Shown here: positions 53,555-61,765 of the stretch, piece after piece
Layout: the number at the start of each line of letters is the position of its first letter
Numbering within the stretch: position 1 is the first letter of the stretch
Origin: a candidate division KSB1 bacterium
GTDB lineage: Bacteria > Electryoneota > RPQS01
Assembly: GCA_016214895.1 (NCBI GenBank)
Contig: JACRMR010000003.1
Coordinates: forward strand, 434,001-498,000
Reading direction: 5' to 3'
DNA length: 64,000 nucleotides
The notes under the pieces: generated by a model
Told to the model about the DNA's origin: nothing
Databases searched by the model: none
What the model saw: only the letters and a program-made list of their open reading frames with translations
Made by a program: the position numbers and the translations under genes

Positions 53555-56500
53555 CTAAGGGAACGCCGATCGCAGGAGGGGGGCAGCCACCACCAAGTTC
53601 TCCAGGCCCGCGGGTGCCCAGAACACCGGATTCTGCTTCTGCCCCGTCAGTTGAATGACGCGACTGCTCACATAGGTGATTAGTTGCAGCGCAGTAACCT
53701 TGTGCTCCACGCCGGACGGATTTCCCTCGCCTTCCAATCCTTCAATCAATGCATACGTGAACACTCCGTGCTGCAAGCTATCGGATTCAATTGAGGGTCG
53801 GCTGCCCTCACTGGAAGTCATAACCAATACACGGTTGTCTTTCAGCCCGCGCGCAAGTCTCACAACGTCAACACCGACGTCTCCTGAATGGCAGGCATCG
53901 AGAAACACAAGCCGTCGGGCCGATACGTTGACCGCCTCCAGCAGGGAGGCGCTTGAAATCGCTTTGGACTTGTTGAAGTCGTGGGGTCCCGCAATCTCGG
54001 CATCGGAAGGCAGGAAGTAGAAATCCCCTGTGCTGTCGTTTTCACCATGTCCTGCCATGAACAATACGGCCAGATCCCGTTCGCCTGCCCGCTGCAAGAA
54101 GCCGATGTTTGAGACAATGGCGGCGTACGTCGGTTTCTCAGGGCTATCGTCCGTGAGGCACACACTCATTACCTTCCGGCACGTCTTGCCGGCCTGAGAC
54201 TCAAACGCCTGAATGACCCCCTGCGCATCATTCTGGCAGTAGCTTAGTCGGCGCACTCGCCTGTCATCATACCGATTCACGCCGACCGCGAGTATCCAGA
54301 TCGTGTCAATGTCCCAGGGTTCAGATCCGGTCTCGGTACTCTGAACCCGCACCTGAAGGTTCACCACGGCTTCCGACCTGCCCAGAACGATGATCGAAAT
54401 CTGATTGTCTCCTTCGTCCAGCTGTACCGGGACCTTGAGGTCGCGTGAAGCGTTTCCTTGGGCAATGTCGATGAAGCGACGCGAAGTCGCGTCGCTCGTG
54501 GCGGCGGTCGTGCGCCTGGTCAAGGGCCGACCATTCACAAACACCCTGACTGACTTGATCGACGAGTGCCGGTCCTCGACTCGAAACACCAGCGTCGCGT
54601 CAGTCGTTCGCAGTGTGTCACCGTTTCTTGGATACTTGATCTCGACAATTGGCGGCTCCAGAGTCGGCAAGTCAGCAATCGTCGTACACGTTTCCTTGCA
54701 GCCCAGAACTTCACGGATGGCCGCTTCGCTATCCCCCAGTCGCAACGCCGCTTCAACCACGGCCGGCTGGTAGAATGTCGAACGGTACGGCTCAATCCCC
54801 GTGACCATGCTGCCGGCGCGCACGTTAAGAGATGCGTCTCCATTCAGTGATGCGGTGTAGTAGCCTTCTGGAGTTACCGCAATCCACTCGCCGTTCAGGA
54901 AGCTGACCAATTGCACGATCTCTTTGCCGGTCACAACACTCCACACCCGTGTGATACCCCCATAACTACTGGTGACAAGCCGGTGGTCATCCGCAGACAG
55001 ACCATTGCATACGATGTACCCGGTTTGGTCGAAGAACTCACGAACCTTCCTTCCCGTTTGAGCATCCCACATCCCGACCGAAGAACAGTCCCATATTCGT
55101 GTCCTAAGATACTCGGTCCCCGTCCACCAGTCGATCGCCGCCAAGTGATACGCCTGACCCGCAAACCAGCGCTCGTCCGAGGACTGCACAAGTCGCACCG
55201 CGGCGTCATCCAACTTCAATGACCGGGTGATCCTGCCGGTCAACACGTCCCAGAATTCAACGGTACCGTCGAATCTCGAAATCACCGCGCGATCACCCGA
55301 TGACGAGAGTAGTGCTTCCGTCGTGCAACCGCCGCCCCAGCCGTCTGGATCAAATCGAACATCCATGGCGGTATCGCGCAGAATCATGTGACGGTTCGTC
55401 GTGAAGTCGAAGTAGTCCACCTCTGGAACACACCGCTTCGCCATGGCTCGTTGGCCGTTGGCAGAGAGTGACACCGTCCTACATAGCTGAGACTTCACGC
55501 AAAGTGGCGGGCAATCGCCGGTAAAGCTCCCGGCTTTCTGGCCGGTAGCGATGTCCCACCGAGTGTAAACGCTGTCAACCGTTTCTGTCAGCGCGAAGTG
55601 ACCGTTGCTATCGACAGCCCAGGCTTTCACGTCGCCCAACACAGGTTGCGATGTGATCCCCAGCGGACCGCGTTCCACGCTCCAGAACTTGATGTAGGCA
55701 GAGCCGGCGTCATCCCCGGCAATTCGCGCCAAGGCATGTCGGCAGTCTCTGGTCCAGTTCCACCCTTCACCCTGCTCGCTCGGAAATACCACTTCAACTC
55801 GTCTGCCCGTTCGTGCGTCCCAAGACATTAGCCGGTCCCACAACGCGGTTCGAATCCGGGTGCCGTCCGGCGAAAAGGCAACCTCGGAAACGGCTCCCGC
55901 GAGCCTGGCGAAGTCGCGCACAAGACTCCCCCGCTCGATGTCCCAGAGGTGGATAGCGCCATCAGACCCTCCCGTCAGAATGTAATATCCATCTGGCGAC
56001 AGAGAAGCAGCGGTGACGGGATAGTCTTGCACGGGATACTGCGTGAGCAGCTGCCCATCCTCGATTCCCCACAACTTCATCGTCCCGTCCAGTCCGCATG
56101 AGAGCACGCGCCGCCCGTCCGGCAGAATCTGGATTGCGGATACACCGTAGTCATGCGCGACGATGTATTGTGTCCTGCCCCCCGATTGTACATCCCATAT
56201 TTCCAGCTTTCCGGCTTCCGCATAATCCGCACGTGGCCCCGGAAGTCCGACACCCGCACGAGACTTCACGAACGCCTTGAGGTTGCCGTTGCCGGAGAAT
56301 ATTTTCGCTCCACTCTCGTCGAATGCGACACACAGGAGAGCTCCTGGCGCCAGGCGAAATTTCTGGACAGCACGGCCTGCATTGACCTCCCACTTGGTCA
56401 GTAACGTCGTATCCTGCGATCCCCCCGTGATCGCGTAACGTCCGTCGCCGGAGAATGCTGAGCAGATGGCCCCCCCGAAGCCGGTAGTCACGCGCTGCAA

Positions 56501-57049
56501 CTCAGGCCCTGAGTTGGTATTCCAAATATACGCAACGGAGTCACTGGTCGTGCAGAGAATCCGGTCACCATTGGCGGACAAAGAGACGGAGTTGACCGGA
56601 GCTGCTGTGTTGAAGCGCCGGCTCTCCGTCAAAGTGCTCGCATCCCAGATCCGCACTGTGCTGTCTGTACCTGCTGTCAGAAACTGCTTGCCGTGAGCGA
56701 CATACGCTACAGCGGTAACCCAGCCCGTCGCATGCGCGCGAAGACTGTACACCTCACGTCCGGTCGCGACTTTCCAGATCTTGACAAGGCCGTCCCGCCC
56801 CCCAGATATCGCGTAGCGTCCATCCGGCGACCACGCGATGGATATCACAGTTGCATGGTGCCCTTGCTGAACGTACACCTGCGGCGCGTCGAACTCGACA
56901 ACGCCAGCGGTACTGCCTTGCTTTTCGTGCCTGGCCAGGAGCAGGGCCAAGACCGCAGCGAGGACAATCGCTAAGACCAGTGCAAATCCGATAACGCGAC
57001 GACGCACGGCATTCTCCGGAGTCTCATCACCTTGAGAGTCTTCTTCCAA
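53555..57049 (-). CDS. WD40-repeat/caspase (peptidase C14) membrane-anchored protein
   Basis: This 1164-residue protein has one N-terminal membrane helix (about 20-40), a long array of WD40 repeats (about 60-760; for example WSPDGRYAISGGRDGLVKIW), a β linker, and a C-terminal caspase-like domain (about 935-1150). The His/Cys dyad is intact: H1001 in FMAGHGEND and C1053 in FLDACHSGD, so proteolytic activity is plausible. Caspase-like proteases of bacteria cut after basic or acidic residues and are tied to stress or programmed death in some species. The start is uncertain: TTG at 57049 has a poor ribosome site, whereas a GTG at 57007 has GGAG six bases upstream and would still begin before the membrane helix. 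It heads an operon with a sigma factor and its likely antagonist. Confidence 0.88.
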   Translation of the reverse strand: MEEDSQGDETPENAVRRRVIGFALVLAIVLAAVLALLLARHEKQGSTAGVVEFDAPQVYVQQGHHATVISIAWSPDGRYAISGGRDGLVKIWKVATGREVYSLRAHATGWVTAVAYVAHGKQFLTAGTDSTVRIWDASTLTESRRFNTAAPVNSVSLSANGDRILCTTSDSVAYIWNTNSGPELQRVTTGFGGAICSAFSGDGRYAITGGSQDTTLLTKWEVNAGRAVQKFRLAPGALLCVAFDESGAKIFSGNGNLKAFVKSRAGVGLPGPRADYAEAGKLEIWDVQSGGRTQYIVAHDYGVSAIQILPDGRRVLSCGLDGTMKLWGIEDGQLLTQYPVQDYPVTAASLSPDGYYILTGGSDGAIHLWDIERGSLVRDFARLAGAVSEVAFSPDGTRIRTALWDRLMSWDARTGRRVEVVFPSEQGEGWNWTRDCRHALARIAGDDAGSAYIKFWSVERGPLGITSQPVLGDVKAWAVDSNGHFALTETVDSVYTRWDIATGQKAGSFTGDCPPLCVKSQLCRTVSLSANGQRAMAKRCVPEVDYFDFTTNRHMILRDTAMDVRFDPDGWGGGCTTEALLSSSGDRAVISRFDGTVEFWDVLTGRITRSLKLDDAAVRLVQSSDERWFAGQAYHLAAIDWWTGTEYLRTRIWDCSSVGMWDAQTGRKVREFFDQTGYIVCNGLSADDHRLVTSSYGGITRVWSVVTGKEIVQLVSFLNGEWIAVTPEGYYTASLNGDASLNVRAGSMVTGIEPYRSTFYQPAVVEAALRLGDSEAAIREVLGCKETCTTIADLPTLEPPIVEIKYPRNGDTLRTTDATLVFRVEDRHSSIKSVRVFVNGRPLTRRTTAATSDATSRRFIDIAQGNASRDLKVPVQLDEGDNQISIIVLGRSEAVVNLQVRVQSTETGSEPWDIDTIWILAVGVNRYDDRRVRRLSYCQNDAQGVIQAFESQAGKTCRKVMSVCLTDDSPEKPTYAAIVSNIGFLQRAGERDLAVLFMAGHGENDSTGDFYFLPSDAEIAGPHDFNKSKAISSASLLEAVNVSARRLVFLDACHSGDVGVDVVRLARGLKDNRVLVMTSSEGSRPSIESDSLQHGVFTYALIEGLEGEGNPSGVEHKVTALQLITYVSSRVIQLTGQKQNPVFWAPAGLENLVVAAPLLRSAFP

Positions 57050-57252
57050 GCCCTTTCATGGTGATAGCCCGTGTACAAGTAACGGGTGATACCTGATCCT
57101 GCATCAGAGGTTGGTCCGACGGTCTAAAGATAGCGACAACAGTGAACTTTCAGCCTAAGATACGTAATGACAAAATAGTAGAATTTATCAAGGAATCAAT
57201 TTCCGCGAGCAAGATGTTACTTGCGGCAACGTCGGATCCAAACAAATTCACA

Positions 57253-57286
57253 AGGCCCCTGTTAACAATGAAGTTAACAAGGGCCT
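57253..57286 (-). terminator. Hairpin with palindromic HpaI-like arms, putative terminator
   Basis: AGGCCC-C-TGTTAAC (57253-57266) pairs with GTTAACA-A-GGGCCT (57273-57286) around a 6-nt loop, with one mismatch. The minus strand continues TTGTGAATTTG, a modest T-rich tail. It lies downstream of the gene remnants on that strand. Confidence 0.5.
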
Positions 57287-57289
57287 GTC

Positions 57290-57318
57290 GGTGGGGAGGG
57301 CGGGAATCGAAAACGAAA
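57290..57318 (-). other. Possible 3' end of a tRNA (fragment)
   Basis: Read on the minus strand the segment contains TTCGATTCCCGCC followed by CTCCCCACC, which resembles the T-loop and acceptor end of a tRNA. The matching 5' half (acceptor strand, D-arm, anticodon arm) was not found upstream, and the T-stem 5' side does not pair. It may be an attachment-site remnant or chance. Confidence 0.2.
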
Positions 57319-57497
57319 CTGCGGAGCTCGGCACGCCTTCTAAACAAAGTAAGCACAATAAGTAAGCTGGCTTGTGACGGCTCTGCGCGGGTACGATCAC
57401 ACGGCATAGAACGCCAATCCGCGGCAGGTCAGGGAACCGGGGATGCCGAGCCCGGAATCAGCGTGTTCATCCCGTCACAACACGGCTCTGGCTATTC

Positions 57498-57971
57498 CTA
57501 CTCCGTGCGGTCCGGCACACGCTGGATGAGAACTCGGTCGATGCGGTTGCCGTCCATGTCCACGACTTCGAATCGACCGTTACCGAACTGGAAGTGTGCG
57601 CGAATCTCGGGTATTCTTCCAAAATGGCCCAGTACAAATCCCTCCAGGGTCTGCATATCATCTCCCGTGAAGACTCCGGTGATCTCGGTGATCTGATCGG
57701 TCGCAACATCCCCGTCCACCGGCCACGACCCATCGTCGCGCTGAACAATTGCCGCCTTCTCGTCTTCGCCTTGCTCCGGCAGCTCCCCTGCAATCGCTTC
57801 AACAATGTCGGTCAAGGTCACCAGCCCGTCCGTCGAACCATGCTCATCAACGACGATCGCGAAGTGGATCTTCTCCTTCTTAAACCTGTTCAACAGCTTC
57901 AGCGCCGGCATTCGATCCGTCACCCACAGGACCGGTGTCACATGTTGACGCAAATCTATCGACTCTCCCAA
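57498..57971 (-). pseudogene. 3' remnant of a CorC/HlyC-family (CBS domain) gene
   Basis: The frame encodes about 157 residues that match only the C-terminal half of CNNM/CorC-type proteins: the second CBS domain (FAIVVDEHGSTDGLVTLTDI) and the CorC_HlyC domain (FGRIPEIRAHF, RFEVVDMDGNRIDRV). The membrane DUF21 domain and first CBS domain are missing, and the 5' end abuts the stop codon of a degraded transporter gene. The only start codon is a TTG without a ribosome site. It is best read as a truncated gene, though the remaining frame is open and undamaged. Confidence 0.75.
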
Positions 57972-58370
57972 TCCGCGTGCAGATTGGACGGATCGATGTC
58001 CGGCTCATGCGCATGGGGATGATGCCCGTCGTGGATGTGCTTGTGATCGCGTAATGCTTGTCATGCGTGTGCTCGTGGCGCTCCGGGAGATACAACCACA
58101 CTCCAACAGCCATGAGGACTGCCGGTGCGGCATACGCCGTCGTCAACGGAGAGTGAAGTCTGGCGAGAGAACTCATCGCTCCGGCAAACGGAGCTATAGA
58201 AAAATACGCACCGGCTCGGGCGGTTCCGACGTGCCGCGGAGCAAGCACGCACGGCCGCAATTCTCTCGGCAAGCGCAATCATGCGCAACAGGGGACCCAC
58301 AACTCCGCCCACGGCGACTGCGCGGGTCAACCACGGTCGGTCGTACCGAGTCAGCGAGCCTTCGGTCGTA
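57956..58370 (-). pseudogene. Degraded EamA/DMT-family transporter gene
   Basis: Fragments in different minus-strand frames add up to parts of a drug/metabolite transporter. One frame gives RAVAVGGVVGPLLRMIAL (about 58270-58330), a typical EamA helix. Another gives GAYFSIAPFAGAM and later VGVWLYLPERHEHTHDKH (to about 58050). A third then continues a His-rich tail DHKHIHDGHHPHAHEP to a TAG at 57956-57958. At least two frame changes and an internal deletion are needed, and the N-terminal helices are absent. The His-rich tail after the last helix is known from a subset of such transporters. Confidence 0.65.
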
Positions 58371-58620
58371 ATTCCAGGGCATCAGCGCATGTTTCGAATA
58401 GGCAGCTACCAGCCAAGTCCTACTCCGGCACCTGAGTTAAGCAAACCGCGAGGAGTGCGGGATCCACCCCGTTGAGCAGGGACTCTGCAAGGGGGGTGGA
58501 TTCTCCCCAGAGTACAGCCGCCGCCAAGCCCGGGTAGGCGCCGGTTCCATCTGGCCTGCTCGTTGACAACTCACGAATGTTTCAGGAGTCAAGTCTGAGT
58601 ACTTGCCATCGGAAACGTGA
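58371..58620. other. Non-coding stretch next to the pseudogene scar
   Basis: No gene is supported. A 9-bp inverted repeat (ATCCACCCC at 58462-58470 with GGGGTGGAT at 58493-58501) is the only structure seen; its role is unknown. Confidence 0.4.
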
Positions 58621-58642
58621 GAGTCGGCGGAATTGCCGACTC
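58621..58642 (-). terminator. Hairpin after czc operon 2
   Basis: GAGTCGGC (58621-58628) pairs with GCCGACTC (58635-58642) around a 6-nt loop, 18 bases past the stop of the efflux pump gene. On the minus strand it is followed by TCACGTTTCC, a weak T-tract, so termination is probable but not certain. Confidence 0.6.
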
Positions 58643-58660
58643 CTGCATTCCTCCGACAGT

Positions 58661-61600
58661 CTATTCCACCGCGGCCAAACGTTTGTCGCGGCCGAAGCGC
58701 AGATAGAGCGCCGGAACCACTACCATGTTCAATGCGGTCGATGAAATCAGTCCACCGAGAATCACGATCGCCATCGGGGTCTCTATCTCTTTGCCCGGTA
58801 GTCCTCCACCCAATGCGAGCGGTATCAATGCCAATCCAGCGCACAAGGCTGTCATCAGAATCGGACTCATCCGCTCGATACTCCCTTGCACGATGGCCTC
58901 GCGGAAGGCAACACCTTCCTCCTGCATCAGATGATGATAGTGTGAAATCATCAAAATGCCGTTGCGTGCCGCGATGCCGAACAAGGTGACAAAACCAACC
59001 AAACTTGCGATCGACACAATCCCGTCAGTCATCCCGATTGCCAGCACACCGCCAATCAAGGCAAGCGGTAAGTTCACCATGACCAGGAGCGCGTCGCGCA
59101 GGTTGCCGAATTCCGTGAACAACAGGATCAGTATCACCAGAATGGCGAGCACAGTCAGCATGCCGATCACCCTGCTCGCACTCTCGGCGCTTTCAAACTG
59201 ACCGGCGTATGAAACGAAGTAACCGTCCGGGAGCGGGACATTTTCCGCCACGCGCGTCTGTACATCACCCACGACGCTGCCCAAATCGCGCCCGGCCACA
59301 TTGGCTTGAATAACGATCTTGCGGCTGACGTTTTCACGCGAGATCATGTTCGGCCCGGTTGAACCGTAGATCGTTGCCAAATCCCGCAACATCACAAAAT
59401 GACCTGTCGCTGTGTGGAACGGAGTTCGGATGATAGCGGCCGTATCGGCCTTGGCGCTTTCATCATAGCGGACAATCAAGTCGTAAGCATATTGCCCTTC
59501 CATGACGCGGCCCACGACTTGTCCGTTGAAGGCGGTCTCGATGGTTTCCGCGAGTTCGACAGGCTTCACGCCATATTGACTCATCGCCTCTCTGTTCATG
59601 TCAATGCGTAACTGCGGAACCTCGATCTGCGGTTCGACCGCGAGGTCCACAATGCCCTCAACCTGGCTCATCTCCTGTTTGATCTTCTCCGCCGTGCTTC
59701 GCAATTCAGTCAAGTTATCGCCGTATAACTTCACGGCGATCGCCGCTTGAGTGCCGCTTAACATATGGTCGATTCGATGCGAGATTGGCTGTCCGATGCT
59801 GATGAACGTCCCCGGGACCAGCGCGAGACGTCCACGCAGTGATTCAAGCAGATGTTCCTTGTCCACCCCTTCATCCAACCGGGCTTCCATCTCGGTGGCA
59901 TTCGAGCCCATCGCGTGCTCATCCATTTCGCCACGGCCGGTGCGACGGGCGACGCTTGCCACTCCGGGTTCCGACAACACGATCTGCTCAATCATGCGAC
60001 CGATTTCGTGCGATTCCTGCAAGGCTGTTCCCGGAGGTGAGACGGCAATAACAGTGAGCGATCCCTCATTGAATTCCGGTAGAAAGGCCTGTCCAAGTCG
60101 GCTATACAACACGACAGAGGCGATAAAGAGCATCACCGACACCACGATCACGGTCGTGGCATGCTTAAGCGCAAAGTCCAGCGTTGGGCGATAGGCTACC
60201 TTTAATCGTCGAACGAGCCACGCCTCATGTTCAATCTGACTTTGCTTGAGCCGCCCCAGCATGTAATACGACAGAGCGGGCACCACGGTGACAGCGACCA
60301 ATAGAGAGCCGAGAATCGATATGACAAACGAGAGTCCCAACGGCCTGAGCAGCCGCCCCTCCACTCCGGACAGGAAGAAGAGCGGTGCAAAGACAGCAAT
60401 GATAATGAGGGTAGCCACGACAATCGGCTTCCTCACTTCAATGGCTGCCCGCAGGATCACGACCAGCACGGAACGCTGCTCGGCCGTGGGTTTCAATGCG
60501 TTCAAGCGCAATCGGCGATACACGTTCTCGACGTAAATGATCGCGTCGTCCACGAGCAGTCCAATCGCGATCGCCAGTCCCCCCAGTGTCATCGTGTTGA
60601 TCGTGCTTCCCATCAGGCTCAAGACGATTACCGCGACAACCAGTGACAAGGGTATCGCCAACAGACTAATGAACGTCGTTCGCAGATTGCCCAGAAAGAG
60701 CAACAGAATGATCGTGACCAGGATCGCTCCGTCTCTGAGTGAGTTGAGCACATTTCGGACGGCAACTTCGATGAAATTCGCCTGCCGGAATACGTCCGCA
60801 CGAACCTCAACGTCCGCCGGAGCCAGCCGCTGAAGATCCGCTACGGCAGTTTCGATTCGTTTGGTCAGTTCCAACGTGTTCGCGCCGGGCTGCTTCTGCA
60901 CCGAGAGCACAACGGCGTCCTTGCCTTCCACGGAAGCCGTTCCCAGTGGAACCCCTCCGCCAATCCGCACATCCGCCACCTGCTCGATGAGAATCGGGAC
61001 ACCATTGCGCATGGTGATAACCGTTCTGCCGATATCATCCGTGGATTCCACGCGACCAACACCGCGAATCAGGTGCTCCTGTCCTCCCTGCAGAAGGTAA
61101 CCGCCGGTCGTATTCTCGCTGGACAGGCGTGCGGCTTCCAGCACTGCTTCCAATGAGACGTCGAAGGCAAGTAGTTTCTCAGGCTTGACGACAACCTGAT
61201 ACTGCTTGATCTGCATCCCGATCGGCGTGACTTGCGCGACTCCCGGAATTGCGAGTAGGCGCTTCCGTAGAAAGTTATCCGAGTATGAGCGTAAGTCCGT
61301 CGGATGAAGTGAGTCGCTGCGAACGCTGATCAGCATCACTTCACCCATGATCGAGGCAATCGGCGCAAGCATGGGTGGCTCCATATCCGGCGGCAGGCTG
61401 CTCATCACGGACTGCAGTCGCTCCGTCACCACTTGTCTCGCCTGCAATATCTCCGTACCCCAAGTGAACTCGACCCATACAATGACCATTCCAGTCGTAA
61501 TCGACGACCGGACTCGGCGAACGCTGGTAGCACCGTTCATTGCGGATTCAATCGGAAATGCGACCAGACTTTCAATCTCTTCGGGTGCAAGTCCGTGAAC

Positions 61601-61756
61601 GTCTGCCATCACCGTGACGGTAGGCGCAGTCAATTCCGGGAAGATGTCGATGGGCATTTGCAGCGCAACATAGGTGCCGCCGATCAGGATGACCAGCGCT
61701 GCCAGCAGCACGTGAAACCGCTTCTCAAGCGATTGGCGAACGATCAAATCAAACAT
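58661..61756 (-). CDS. czcA: Heavy-metal RND efflux transporter, CzcA/CusA family (system 2)
   Basis: This is a paralog of the pump at 38214, 1031 residues, with the same domain plan and the helix-4 signature IGLLVDDAIIYVENVYRR. Long stretches match the first copy closely, including ARRTGRGE, ISHRIDHMLSGTQAA, PGTALQES and the C-terminal ILGGLISSTALNMVVVPALY. It lies nine bases after the adaptor gene. Having two such operons 20 kb apart suggests duplication with possible divergence of metal or expression, which cannot be judged from sequence alone. Confidence 0.93.
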   Translation of the reverse strand: MFDLIVRQSLEKRFHVLLAALVILIGGTYVALQMPIDIFPELTAPTVTVMADVHGLAPEEIESLVAFPIESAMNGATSVRRVRSSITTGMVIVWVEFTWGTEILQARQVVTERLQSVMSSLPPDMEPPMLAPIASIMGEVMLISVRSDSLHPTDLRSYSDNFLRKRLLAIPGVAQVTPIGMQIKQYQVVVKPEKLLAFDVSLEAVLEAARLSSENTTGGYLLQGGQEHLIRGVGRVESTDDIGRTVITMRNGVPILIEQVADVRIGGGVPLGTASVEGKDAVVLSVQKQPGANTLELTKRIETAVADLQRLAPADVEVRADVFRQANFIEVAVRNVLNSLRDGAILVTIILLLFLGNLRTTFISLLAIPLSLVVAVIVLSLMGSTINTMTLGGLAIAIGLLVDDAIIYVENVYRRLRLNALKPTAEQRSVLVVILRAAIEVRKPIVVATLIIIAVFAPLFFLSGVEGRLLRPLGLSFVISILGSLLVAVTVVPALSYYMLGRLKQSQIEHEAWLVRRLKVAYRPTLDFALKHATTVIVVSVMLFIASVVLYSRLGQAFLPEFNEGSLTVIAVSPPGTALQESHEIGRMIEQIVLSEPGVASVARRTGRGEMDEHAMGSNATEMEARLDEGVDKEHLLESLRGRLALVPGTFISIGQPISHRIDHMLSGTQAAIAVKLYGDNLTELRSTAEKIKQEMSQVEGIVDLAVEPQIEVPQLRIDMNREAMSQYGVKPVELAETIETAFNGQVVGRVMEGQYAYDLIVRYDESAKADTAAIIRTPFHTATGHFVMLRDLATIYGSTGPNMISRENVSRKIVIQANVAGRDLGSVVGDVQTRVAENVPLPDGYFVSYAGQFESAESASRVIGMLTVLAILVILILLFTEFGNLRDALLVMVNLPLALIGGVLAIGMTDGIVSIASLVGFVTLFGIAARNGILMISHYHHLMQEEGVAFREAIVQGSIERMSPILMTALCAGLALIPLALGGGLPGKEIETPMAIVILGGLISSTALNMVVVPALYLRFGRDKRLAAVE

Positions 61757-61765
61757 GCTTTCTCC

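Larger units (their letters stand above)
57050..57497. other. Intergenic region with hairpin and tRNA-like remnant
   Basis: The stretch between the caspase gene and the CorC remnant has no supported gene. A plus-strand frame of 184 codons (57142-57696) crosses the hairpin and the antisense of the remnant and has no domain. It contains the hairpin at 57253-57286 and the tRNA-3'-end-like piece at 57290-57318 described separately. Confidence 0.5.

Noticed and set aside
57142-57696. Plus-strand frame of 184 codons
   Set aside because: It crosses the hairpin at 57253 and runs antisense to the CorC remnant; its residues show no family pattern.
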